5,463 nt of DNA from Hyphomicrobiaceae bacterium UBA4460 (GTDB lineage Bacteria > Pseudomonadota > Alphaproteobacteria > Rhizobiales > Methyloligellaceae), in NCBI GenBank assembly GCA_002390155.1, contig DGOS01000053.1, positions 1 to 5,463 on the forward strand. Reading direction: 5' to 3'. Positions 1 to 5,463 of the stretch are shown in pieces (within the stretch, counting starts at the first letter, position 1; the number at the start of each line of letters is the position of its first letter). The translations under genes were made by a program, and so were the position numbers. Below the pieces are notes generated by a model that searched no databases, was not told the DNA's origin, and saw only the letters and a program-made list of their open reading frames with translations.

Positions 1-488
1 GCGATGCAATAGGTATAGTGGCTGACGATGTCGTCGCCGTAGCGCTGGTTGAGCAGGCGCTCGGCGAGCGCCATGCCGACCGCATTGCCGATGCCCTGGC
101 CGAGCGGGCCCGTCGTGGTCTCAATCCCCGGCGCATGGCCGTATTCGGGATGCCCCGCGGTGCGCGCGCCGAACTGGCGGAAATTCTTGAGCTGCTCGAT
201 ATCCATGTCTGGATAGCCGGTGAGATAGAGCAGCGCGTAGAGCAGCATCGAGCCGTGGCCGGCGGAGAGCACGAAGCGGTCGCGGTCGGGCCATTCCGGG
301 TGGGCGGCGTCGTATTTCAGAAAGCGGGTGAACAGGACCGTGGCGACGTCCGCCATGCCCATGGGCATGCCTGGATGGCCCGAGGCCGCTTTCTGCACCG
401 CGTCCATGGCGAGCGCGCGGATGACGTTCGCCATGTCGTCGTGGCTCGCTCCAGACAATGCCTGATCCTGTGCCAGGGCCTCACTCAT
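1..488 (-). CDS. tkt: Transketolase, N-terminal part (runs off window)
   Basis: Transketolase moves two-carbon ketol units between sugar phosphates in the cytoplasm using thiamine diphosphate, and in the Calvin cycle it makes the pentose phosphates that feed phosphoribulokinase. The visible 162 residues start [13 protein letters not shown] and match the N-terminal TPP-binding domain: [19 protein letters not shown] opening (here [14 protein letters not shown], residues 21-34), [12 protein letters not shown] (36-47, with the conserved active-site His38), [15 protein letters not shown] (70-84, His78), [21 protein letters not shown] (112-132). Full-length enzymes are about 650-670 aa, so roughly three quarters lies beyond position 1. 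The ATG at 488-486 is chosen because GGGGGA lies 6 nt upstream (495-500) and the family motif begins soon after. It follows prk by 24 bp, so it is very probably co-transcribed with prk and glpX. In this setting it could be called cbbT. Family assignment is firm. Confidence 0.96.
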   Translation of the reverse strand, partial: MSEALAQDQALSGASHDDMANVIRALAMDAVQKAASGHPGMPMGMADVATVLFTRFLKYDAAHPEWPDRDRFVLSAGHGSMLLYALLYLTGYPDMDIEQLKNFRQFGARTAGHPEYGHAPGIETTTGPLGQGIGNAVGMALAERLLNQRYGDDIVSHYTYCI

Positions 489-512
489 CTATTGTCCCCC
501 AAAGTCCTTTTT

Positions 513-1442
513 CTAGTAGGCGCGGACACCCATCGCCGCCTTGACCGCGTGATAGCCCACAAGAAGCTGCGTGAGCGCCAGCGGGTGGCTCTTGTTTGCG
601 CCGTTCGCGACATCGATGCGGCCCACCTGGTCGCGCAGGTGGCCCGCCTCCGGAATGAGATTCCACAGCAGATCCTCGATCCGCTCGGCCCTCTTGTCGG
701 AGATATTGCCGTTGATCTCAAGTACGTCGACGGGTTTTCCATCCTTATCGCGCACCAGCTCGAGATGGAGCCCGGCGTTGCTGGACCCATCGAAAAGCGG
801 CGTGAAGTCCGGATGCGGCAGAGTAGGCCGCAGGAGATGGCGCACATCGAGTTGGGTATCGGACCCATTGGCCCCTTTTGGCGACTGGAAGCGGATAACG
901 ATGTCCGCGAACGTCCTCTGGGGATGGATGAAGTTGGGGCTGTCCTGCTTGCGCCGCTCCAGGGACGCGACGACCTCCTCAAGCCCATAGCCGCGCTTGC
1001 TGGTATCCCGATGGATCTTCCATTTGATCCGGAGATCGTCTTCCGGGTCGAGATAGATCTTCACGTCGTAGCAATCGCGCATGGCGCGCGTCGTGTAGCC
1101 CAGCAGGCCTTCGGCGATGACGAACTCGGTCGGCGTGTAGTAGCGCGGTCGCCCCAGCGTGCCATCATGATGACAATAGACCGGCTTGAGCACGGGCTCG
1201 CCACGCCGCAAGAGACGCAAGTGCTGCTCCAGCACGTCGATATGGTTCGCGCGTGGATCGAGCGCGGACATCCCCGCATCGTTACGCTCTTGCCGCGTGT
1301 AACAATGATAGTCATCGGTACAGAAGATCGAGCAGTGCTCCTCGCCCAGAATCTGAGCGACGCCCGCCGACAGGGTCGTCTTTCCCGATGCCGAGTCACC
1401 CACGATGCCGAGGATGATCGGATGATCCACTCGCTTGGGCAT
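513..1442 (-). CDS. prk: Phosphoribulokinase (cyanobacterial/plant-like class)
   Basis: Phosphoribulokinase phosphorylates ribulose-5-phosphate with ATP to ribulose-1,5-bisphosphate, the Rubisco substrate, and is a hallmark Calvin-cycle enzyme. The 309-aa protein has a Walker A loop GDSASGKTT (residues 15-23), the CTDDYHC segment (41-47) carrying the candidate catalytic Asp, ALDPRAN (60-66), a Walker B-like VIAEGL (108-113), and WKIHRDTSKRGY (141-152), which resembles the WKIxRDxxxRGH stretch of plant and cyanobacterial PRKs. This differs from the common proteobacterial (class I) PRK, whose P-loop is of the GSSGAGT type, so I place it in the class II-like group from remembered sequences. The P-loop cysteine used for thioredoxin control in chloroplasts is Ser19 here; Cys41 fits the second regulatory cysteine. 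The C-terminal half has no cysteine at all. The start is supported by GGGAG 6 nt upstream (1449-1453). It lies 35 bp after glpX and 24 bp before tkt. Confidence 0.95.
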   Translation of the reverse strand: MPKRVDHPIILGIVGDSASGKTTLSAGVAQILGEEHCSIFCTDDYHCYTRQERNDAGMSALDPRANHIDVLEQHLRLLRRGEPVLKPVYCHHDGTLGRPRYYTPTEFVIAEGLLGYTTRAMRDCYDVKIYLDPEDDLRIKWKIHRDTSKRGYGLEEVVASLERRKQDSPNFIHPQRTFADIVIRFQSPKGANGSDTQLDVRHLLRPTLPHPDFTPLFDGSSNAGLHLELVRDKDGKPVDVLEINGNISDKRAERIEDLLWNLIPEAGHLRDQVGRIDVANGANKSHPLALTQLLVGYHAVKAAMGVRAY

Positions 1443-1477
1443 GCTCTGCTCCCAGGCGTTCCTATCCGTTTGGCTTG

Positions 1478-2473
1478 TTACGCAACGTCGCGAGCCGCCA
1501 CGCTCGCAAGACGTTCAATCGGCAGATAACTCGTCATGATCTGCCGTTCGCCGGACGCCCCGGTAATCATCATTGTCTGCAATTTATAGTGGGTCTTCGA
1601 TTTCTCTACGCCTTCGAGCATGAGCCCCGTGGTGATGCCCGTCGCACAAAAGAAAACGTCGTCGGAGGTGATGAGTTCGTCGCGCTCGAACCAGCGCTGC
1701 GTGTCGATGCCGGCGTCCTTGACCGCTTGCGTTTCCGTCTGAAGCTGCGGGTCGAGGCGCGCAAGGAACTCGCCGCCGATCGCCCTAACGGCACAGGCCG
1801 ACATCACGCCTTCCGGCGTGCCGCCCGTCCCCATCAAAGCATCGATGCTCGACCCCGGAACCGCCGCCATGAGTGCGCCGGCGACGTCGCCCGCCGGATA
1901 CATGGCGACGCGCGCTCCCGCCGCGAGAATCTCGTTCACGAGAGCGCGGTGACGCGGCTTCTCCAAAACGAACACGGTGAGATCGGAAATGTCCTTATTG
2001 AGAATGCCGGCCAGCTCCTCGAGCTTTTTCGAGGTGGACCAGGCCGGGTCGATCTTGCCGCGCGCGGGCGCGCTGGCCACGAACTTCTCCATGTAGAAGG
2101 CGGGGCCTGGGTTCATCATGGCGCCGCGCGGCGCCACGGCGAGAACGGAAAGGGCGTTGGTGAGGCCGCGCACCAGATAGCTCGTGCCTTCCACCGGGTC
2201 CACGGCGATATCTGCTTTGAAAGCGGCGCCGGGGGAGCCGAGATGCTCGCCGCGTTGCGGCTGCGGCGCCTCGCCGGCCGTGGCCTCCCCGATGACGACG
2301 CGCGCGTCGATATCGATCTCGGCAATCGCGGCACGCATGGCGTCCAGGGCAGCCCGGCCACCGTCGTCGGCATCGCCGCGGCCGATCCAGTTGAAGGCCG
2401 CACAGGCCGCGCGCTCGGTGACACGGCGCAAAGAATAGACGAGATCCGGATTGACCGGGCCCGGGGTCTCCAT
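1478..2473 (-). CDS. glpX: Class II fructose-1,6-/sedoheptulose-1,7-bisphosphatase, GlpX family, divergent
   Basis: GlpX-type phosphatases hydrolyse fructose-1,6-bisphosphate and, in many autotrophs, sedoheptulose-1,7-bisphosphate, with a divalent metal in the cytoplasm. The 331-aa protein matches the family along its length: RRVTERAACAAFNWIGRGD (16-34), VVIGE (59-63), AVDPVEGT (90-97), FYMEKF (126-131), VLEKPRH (169-175), GDVAG (195-199), GTGGTPEGVMSA (215-226) and FCATGITTG near the C-terminus. By ungapped comparison with E. coli GlpX from memory, metal ligands E57, D85, E88 and E213 are kept (E63, D92, E95, E221), but D33 is Gly39, E59 is Thr65, D61 is Gly67 and D186 is Ala194. This is a divergent member, and activity or substrate may differ. 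I chose the ATG at 2473 because GGAGGA lies 6 nt upstream; a longer frame from 2542 would add 23 unrelated residues and start inside a possible -10 box. It heads the glpX-prk-tkt block, which argues for a Calvin-cycle role (cbbF-like). Confidence 0.9.
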   Translation of the reverse strand: METPGPVNPDLVYSLRRVTERAACAAFNWIGRGDADDGGRAALDAMRAAIAEIDIDARVVIGEATAGEAPQPQRGEHLGSPGAAFKADIAVDPVEGTSYLVRGLTNALSVLAVAPRGAMMNPGPAFYMEKFVASAPARGKIDPAWSTSKKLEELAGILNKDISDLTVFVLEKPRHRALVNEILAAGARVAMYPAGDVAGALMAAVPGSSIDALMGTGGTPEGVMSACAVRAIGGEFLARLDPQLQTETQAVKDAGIDTQRWFERDELITSDDVFFCATGITTGLMLEGVEKSKTHYKLQTMMITGASGERQIMTSYLPIERLASVAARDVA

Positions 2474-2479
2474 GACGTC

Positions 2480-2485
2480 TCCTCC
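2480..2485 (-). promoter_or_regulatory. Shine-Dalgarno sequence that fixes the glpX start
   Basis: GGAGGA on the minus strand sits 6 nt before the ATG at 2473. It is the strongest ribosome-binding site in the window and decides in favour of the shorter glpX frame over the ATG at 2542, which has no comparable site. Confidence 0.8.
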
Positions 2486-2495
2486 GCGGCGGCTT

Positions 2496-2508
2496 CGTTT
2501 CCGAAACG
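2496..2508. repeat. 13-bp dyad in the glpX leader
   Basis: The sequence CGTTTCCGAAACG (plus strand) is a perfect inverted repeat of six base pairs around one central base. An outer GCGG/CCGC pair can extend it on both sides if three bases (CTT) bulge on one arm. It lies 23 bp before the glpX start codon and downstream of the possible -10 box, so it would be either a protein-binding operator or a small hairpin in the glpX leader. No T-run follows, so it is not a typical terminator. Function is not known. Confidence 0.45.
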
Positions 2509-2540
2509 CCGCTGTTCTCGTGGCCGGAAAGCCTTGCTGC

Positions 2541-2570
2541 ACTATATCTTATGGGTCGCTGGGGCCCCAA
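2541..2570 (-). promoter_or_regulatory. Possible glpX-prk-tkt promoter
   Basis: On the minus strand TATAGT (2541-2546) matches the -10 consensus at five of six positions. TTGGGG (2565-2570), 18 bp upstream, is a poor -35 match that keeps only TTG. A 10-bp palindrome TGGGGCCCCA (2560-2569) overlaps this -35 position. The position, 68 bp before the glpX start and beyond the dppC-type stop, is suitable for a promoter of the Calvin block. No clear CbbR (LysR-type) site could be assigned by eye. Read-through from the permease genes is also possible, since no good terminator is seen between them. Confidence 0.3.
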
Positions 2571-2615
2571 TGATCAAGGGGGCCTGGGCCGAATAGCCGC
2601 TTCCGCGGGCTTGAT

Positions 2616-3536
2616 TTAGCCGGCCCGAGCCCTCGGGTCGAGCCAATCGCGCAAGGCGTCTCCCAGCACATTGACCGCGATCAAGACCCCGATGAGCACC
2701 AGCCCTGGGAGGACCGTAACCCACCAGGCGCCGGCGAACATGAGGTCATAGCCGGAGCGGATCAACGTGCCGAGCGAGGGTTTGGTTACCGGCATGCCCA
2801 GGCCTAGGAATGAGAGAGCCGCCTCCGCCATGATGGCGCCGGCCACCTGGGTCGTGGCGATGACGACCAGCGGCGAGAGGATGTTGGGCAGGATGTGGCG
2901 CTGCACAATGGCCGCATCGCCGCTTCCCACGGCCCGGGCCGCGCGAACGTAGTCCTTGGACGCCTCCACGAGGGTCGCCGCGCGGGCGGTGCGGGCGAAA
3001 ATCGGCCACTCGGCGAGGCCAATGACCAGGACGAGCAGCGGCACGGCGAATTGGCTCAAGGCCTCGCCGCCCAGCCCGGCCCGGAACAGCGCCATGACGA
3101 TGATCGCCATCATCAGGGTGGAGAGCGAGAGCTGTATATCGGCCAGGCGCGTGACGAGGCTGTCCACCCTCCCCCCGGAATAGCCTGCTGCGAGCCCCAG
3201 CGAGACGCCGATCGCGGCTTGGATCGCCACAGCAAGAATGCCGACCAGCAGCGAGATGCGGGTGCCGTACAAAATCGCGCTGAACAGATCGCGGCCTTGC
3301 GCGTCGGTGCCGAGTACGAAGCGCGGATCGCTGCCTTCCTGCCAGATGGGCGGCAGCTCGGCGTCAAGAATATCGAAGCTCGCCAGGTCGAACGGATCTT
3401 GCGGCGCGATCAGCGGTGCGAACAGCGCGGCGACGCCCACAATCGCAAGGAGAAGTCCGGCCAGCACCGCGCCGGGCCGCTCGGCGGCGAAGGTGGCGAA
3501 CGCGCGGTCCGCGGCTGGCGCTGTGCTGAGGCTCAT
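2616..3536 (-). CDS. ABC transporter permease, DppC/OppC family
   Basis: This is an inner-membrane permease of the peptide/nickel/opine ABC importer family, which pairs with a DppB-type partner to form the channel. The 306-aa protein has TM1 at about 22-44, the family signature GTDAQGRDLFSAILYGTRIS (76-95), more TM helices at about 96-118, 134-151, 163-181, 222-245 and 268-292, and the cytoplasmic EAA coupling loop starting DYVRAARAVGSGDAA (195-209) and ending RHILPNILSPLV, where the ATPase docks. The ATG at 3536 overlaps the stop of the preceding permease (ATGA) and has GGAGGG 6 nt upstream. The frame continues upstream to 3809 but that extension is not permease-like and lies inside the preceding gene. 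The substrate cannot be told from sequence. No binding protein or ATPase is adjacent: the next gene downstream is glpX, 142 bp away. Confidence 0.94.
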   Translation of the reverse strand: MSLSTAPAADRAFATFAAERPGAVLAGLLLAIVGVAALFAPLIAPQDPFDLASFDILDAELPPIWQEGSDPRFVLGTDAQGRDLFSAILYGTRISLLVGILAVAIQAAIGVSLGLAAGYSGGRVDSLVTRLADIQLSLSTLMMAIIVMALFRAGLGGEALSQFAVPLLVLVIGLAEWPIFARTARAATLVEASKDYVRAARAVGSGDAAIVQRHILPNILSPLVVIATTQVAGAIMAEAALSFLGLGMPVTKPSLGTLIRSGYDLMFAGAWWVTVLPGLVLIGVLIAVNVLGDALRDWLDPRARAG

Positions 3537-4525
3537 CGCGCGCCCTCCAAACTCACACGCGGATCGAGCGCGAGGCTTACAAGGTCCACGAGCGTGTTGA
3601 CGACGACGAACAGCAAGCCAACCAGCACGAGATAGGTGGTGATCACCGGAATGTCGGCGCGTGTCACCGCTTCCAGAAACAGAAAGCCCATGCCGGGCCA
3701 CTGGAACACTGTCTCCGTCAGAAGTGTGTAAGCGATGAGCGTGCCGGCTTGGAGCCCGCCCACGGCCACCAGCGGCAGAAGCGCGTTGCGCAGCGCATGC
3801 ACGATCCATACGCGCAACGGCGATGCGCCCTTGGCGCGGGCGGTGCGCACGTAGTCGTGGCCAAGCTCATCGAGCATGGCACCGCGCACCAGCCGAATGA
3901 ACAGTGGCAGCATGATCGAGGACAGCGTCACCGCCGGAAGCAAGAGGTGCGCGAGCCCGTCACGCGTCAGGAGTCCCGTTTGCCAAAACCCGAGATCGAC
4001 CGTTTGCCCGCGCCCGAAGGCCGGCAGCCAGCCGAGCCACACGGAAAAGACGGTGATGAGGATAATGCCGGTGAGAAACACGGGCACCGAGATGCCGAGC
4101 ACACTGAGCCCTAAGACCAAGCGCGCGCCGAGACTTTGCGGACGGACCGCGCAATAGACACCGCCGGGCAGTGACAACAAAAGCACGATGAGGCTCGCGC
4201 CCAACACAAGCTCGAAGCTCGCCGGGAATTTACCGAGCACGACCTCGACAGTCGGCTTCTTGTAGATGATGGACGTGCCGAGATCGCCCGTCGCGGCGCG
4301 TCCCAAATAGCGCGCGAACTGCACGGGCCATGGGGCGTCCAGGCCAAGTTCATGGCGCAGCTCCGCACGTTCGGACTCCGGAACCGACTGACCCATGATC
4401 TCGCGCAAGGGATCGCCAAGACTTTGCCGAACGGCAAACGCGATGACCAGAATCGCCAGCATGACGAGCGCCGCTTGCAGGAGCCTGCGCGCGATGAAGG
4501 TGGCGCCAGAGGCGAACGCGCTCAT
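3533..4525 (-). CDS. ABC transporter permease, DppB/OppB family
   Basis: This is the DppB-type half of a peptide/nickel-type ABC importer in the inner membrane. The 330-aa protein begins with RRLLQAALVMLAILVIAFAV (13-32, TM1), then the usual periplasmic loop with GDP (37-39) and LGLDAPWPVQFARYLGRAATGDLGTSI (60-86, a hallmark of DppB proteins), TM helices at about 101-122, 134-159, 182-203, 239-262 and 295-316, and the EAA loop DYVRTARAKGASPLRVW (214-230) followed by HALRNALLPLV. Length and domain order are normal. The ATG at 4525 lies 7 bp after the stop of the upstream membrane-protein gene and its Shine-Dalgarno site is weak, so it probably depends on coupling to that gene. It overlaps the DppC-type gene by 4 bp. 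Substrate unknown: family members carry peptides, nickel, opines or sugars. Confidence 0.94.
   Translation of the reverse strand: MSAFASGATFIARRLLQAALVMLAILVIAFAVRQSLGDPLREIMGQSVPESERAELRHELGLDAPWPVQFARYLGRAATGDLGTSIIYKKPTVEVVLGKFPASFELVLGASLIVLLLSLPGGVYCAVRPQSLGARLVLGLSVLGISVPVFLTGIILITVFSVWLGWLPAFGRGQTVDLGFWQTGLLTRDGLAHLLLPAVTLSSIMLPLFIRLVRGAMLDELGHDYVRTARAKGASPLRVWIVHALRNALLPLVAVGGLQAGTLIAYTLLTETVFQWPGMGFLFLEAVTRADIPVITTYLVLVGLLFVVVNTLVDLVSLALDPRVSLEGAR
3543..3548 (-). promoter_or_regulatory. Shine-Dalgarno sequence fixing the DppC-type start
   Basis: GGAGGG within the end of the upstream permease gene lies 6 nt before the ATG at 3536. Together with the ATGA overlap it indicates translational coupling of the two permeases and rules out the longer frame from 3809. 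Confidence 0.7.
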
Positions 4526-4532
4526 GACGGAC

Positions 4533-5159
4533 TCACGCCCGAGTCAGCCCGACCGCGATAGCCGCCGCGACAAGCGCCTGCCACGGCACGAAGAGCAGAA
4601 CGAGCGCATTGAGCTCGGTGGCCGGGTAAAGCAGCACGCCCACAAGCGTTCCGACAATCACGATGCGAATCCAGTTCTCGGGCTGCCTGATACGCTCCGA
4701 AGGGATTCCGGATCCGAACGCCGTCAGGCCTGCGCCAACCGCCGCCCCGCTCAACCCGCCTGTCAGAAGTCCTATGACCTCGCGGCGCGACTTCGCACCC
4801 TGCACGGTGCCGAACAGCTCCGAGCCGACCACGGCTTGAAACACGTCGTTCGCCGTGTTGACCGCGGCAAGCCAGCCAAGCAAGACGACCGCGAAGGCGA
4901 GCAGGCATTTGGCGATGTCGTGGGTCACCCATAGCCACATCATAGAGGCGACGGCGAGCCCGAAGACGATGCCAGCGTGAAGGGGAATACCTTCCGCGTT
5001 CAGGAGCAGACCTTCGTCCTCGAGACGGATTTCGGGCAATGGCGAGGGAATGCTGGCGATGAGCCCGGATGCAACGCCCACGCTCAACATGATGGCGATG
5101 GCCCGGCCGCGCGCCGGCGGCCGTGGCACCGTATTGGAGTTCAGGAAATCCCACTTCAT
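4533..5159 (-). CDS. Unrecognised polytopic membrane protein (~6 TM)
   Basis: I do not recognise this 208-aa protein. It has a short polar N-terminus (MKWDFLNSNTVPRPPARGR) and about six hydrophobic stretches at roughly 19-37, 61-77, 82-99, 127-148, 163-178 and 184-205. Between TM1 and TM2 is a charged segment (EIRLEDEGLLLNAEGIPLH), and between TM3 and TM4 a polar loop with NTAND and GAKSRRE. TM4 is rich in small residues (GLLTGGLSGAAVGAG). It has no cleavable signal peptide, known catalytic motif or ATP-binding site. The ATG at 5159 is the furthest upstream start possible, since an in-frame TGA directly precedes it; no clear Shine-Dalgarno site is visible, so a later start is possible. It lies 7 bp before the DppB-type permease and is likely co-transcribed, which suggests, without proof, a link to that transporter. 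Confidence 0.75.
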   Translation of the reverse strand: MKWDFLNSNTVPRPPARGRAIAIMLSVGVASGLIASIPSPLPEIRLEDEGLLLNAEGIPLHAGIVFGLAVASMMWLWVTHDIAKCLLAFAVVLLGWLAAVNTANDVFQAVVGSELFGTVQGAKSRREVIGLLTGGLSGAAVGAGLTAFGSGIPSERIRQPENWIRIVIVGTLVGVLLYPATELNALVLLFVPWQALVAAAIAVGLTRA

Positions 5160-5205
5160 TCAAGATAGCGGGCAAATCCACTTACGCTGCCGCCCCCCTT
5201 TAACC

Positions 5206-5233
5206 GATCCCCGCGCGGATGCGCGCCGGGATC
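5206..5233. other. 28-nt near-perfect hairpin in the intergenic region
   Basis: Two 12-nt arms (GATCCCCGCGCG and its near complement ending CGGGATC) pair at 11 of 12 positions with one mismatch (C·C on the plus strand, G·G on the minus) around a 4-nt loop. The stem is very GC-rich. It lies 60 bp past the stop of the SRPBCC gene and 46 bp before the membrane-protein start. No T-run follows on either strand, so it is not a textbook intrinsic terminator, but it could still end SRPBCC transcripts, stabilise a 3' end, or sit in the leader of the transport operon. Confidence 0.55.
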
Positions 5234-5239
5234 ACTATA
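5234..5239 (-). promoter_or_regulatory. Possible -10 box for the transport operon
   Basis: TATAGT on the minus strand matches the -10 consensus at five of six positions and is the same hexamer seen before glpX, again with AG two bases before it and G after it. The best -35 at 17-18 bp spacing (TTAGTC) is weak. A start here would place the 28-nt hairpin at the very 5' end of the transcript. Confidence 0.25.
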
Positions 5240-5293
5240 CCTGACGGGGCTCTAGGGGACTAATTGAAGGGGTGGGGCCGGGCCCGCTTAGCC

Positions 5294-5463
5294 CTACTCC
5301 GACACGGACTTCAGCTGGGCCAGCCCCTTGTCGAGGTCTTTGCCCATCATGCCGGTGCCGTTCATGACGAGGCAAAACGCCTTCTCCATGAAGTTGTGCG
5401 TGCCGTGCATGGCCCAGGAGACCTCCGTCTGATCGCCCTTCGGAGTGAAGCTGAAATCCGAGT
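5294..5463 (-). CDS. SRPBCC (START/polyketide-cyclase-like) protein, C-terminal part
   Basis: The reading frame enters from beyond position 5463 and ends at a TAG (5296-5294), giving the last 55 residues, from SDFSFTPKGDQTEVSW to QLKSVSE. The pattern of a beta strand ending in TEVSWAMHG, then THNFMEKAF, a hydrophobic helix (CLVMNGTGMMG) and a final DLDKGLAQLK helix is the usual C-terminus of small SRPBCC-superfamily proteins of about 150-180 aa. That fold encloses a hydrophobic pocket and binds lipids or other small ligands, and specific roles are mostly unknown. The N-terminal two thirds is outside the window. Downstream on the same strand lies a 134-bp gap with a hairpin, so it is probably a separate transcription unit from the transport genes. 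Confidence 0.8.
   Translation of the reverse strand, partial: SDFSFTPKGDQTEVSWAMHGTHNFMEKAFCLVMNGTGMMGKDLDKGLAQLKSVSE

Noticed and set aside
11..20. AGGTATAGTG on the plus strand, like the two -10 candidates
   Set aside because: It lies inside the transketolase gene, on the opposite strand to all genes here, and is explained by the codons for His-Tyr-Thr-Tyr.
18..1529. 503-codon open frame on the plus strand
   Set aside because: It runs antisense through transketolase and phosphoribulokinase, both certain from their motifs. Its protein is rich in Arg, Ala, Val and His with no recognisable domain, as expected for a GC-driven shadow frame.
2474..2542. N-terminal extension of glpX from the ATG at 2542
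   Set aside because: The 23 added residues do not match the family, the start overlaps a possible -10 box, and GGAGGA is correctly placed only for the ATG at 2473.
1475..2596. 373-codon open frame on the plus strand
   Set aside because: It is the antisense shadow of glpX, with low-complexity Arg/Gly/His-rich translation and no family motifs.
2577..2615. Possible terminator after the DppC-type gene (ATCAAG...CTTGAT, CCGC-GGAA-GCGG)
   Set aside because: The pairings are short, one has a loop of about 30 nt, and no T-run follows, so I do not call a terminator.
2895..3635. 246-codon open frame on the plus strand
   Set aside because: It is antisense to the DppC-type permease and has no domain features; the permease frame shows signature motifs and TM helices.
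3537..3809. Upstream extension of the DppC-type frame
   Set aside because: The extra 91 residues lie inside the DppB-type gene in another frame and do not look like a permease; the ATG at 3536 has a good ribosome-binding site and the typical ATGA overlap.
4522..5181. 219-codon minus-strand frame overlapping the membrane protein
   Set aside because: It is a different frame of the same strand with an Arg-rich, non-hydrophobic translation; the frame at 4533-5159 gives six clean membrane segments and fits the spacing to the next gene.

Overview
The window looks like chromosomal DNA of a GC-rich alphaproteobacterium that can fix CO2 by the Calvin-Benson-Bassham (CBB) cycle. The phylum call rests on the overall similarity of the encoded proteins, high GC and codon use. 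I infer it and have not tested it. All seven genes I can support lie on the minus strand, so transcription runs from high to low coordinates and the two ends of the window cut through genes.

In transcription order: (1) 5294-5463 is the C-terminal end of a small SRPBCC/START-like protein. (2) 5160-5293 is a short intergenic region with a strong hairpin and a possible promoter. (3) 2616-5159 is a compact three-gene transport block: an unrecognised ~6-TM membrane protein, then a DppB-type and a DppC-type ABC permease. The first two genes are 7 bp apart and the two permeases overlap by 4 bp (ATGA). (4) 2474-2615 is a second intergenic region with a possible promoter, a palindrome and a dyad. (5) 1-2473 is a tight Calvin-cycle block: class II fructose/sedoheptulose bisphosphatase (glpX), phosphoribulokinase (prk) and the start of transketolase (tkt), with gaps of 35 and 24 bp. 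Each of these three has a Shine-Dalgarno sequence about 6 nt before its ATG.

The Calvin block covers linked steps of ribulose-1,5-bisphosphate regeneration: bisphosphate removal (GlpX), carbon rearrangement (transketolase) and phosphorylation of ribulose-5-phosphate (PRK). No Rubisco or cbbR gene is visible here. The transport block has two permeases but no substrate-binding protein or ATPase on either side within the window, so those partners must be encoded elsewhere or beyond the window.

I do not see a clearly new system. The points most worth a second look are: a GlpX protein whose active-site positions differ from E. coli GlpX at several places; a PRK of the cyanobacterial/plant-like class without the P-loop redox cysteine; and the orphan permease pair joined to an unknown membrane protein.
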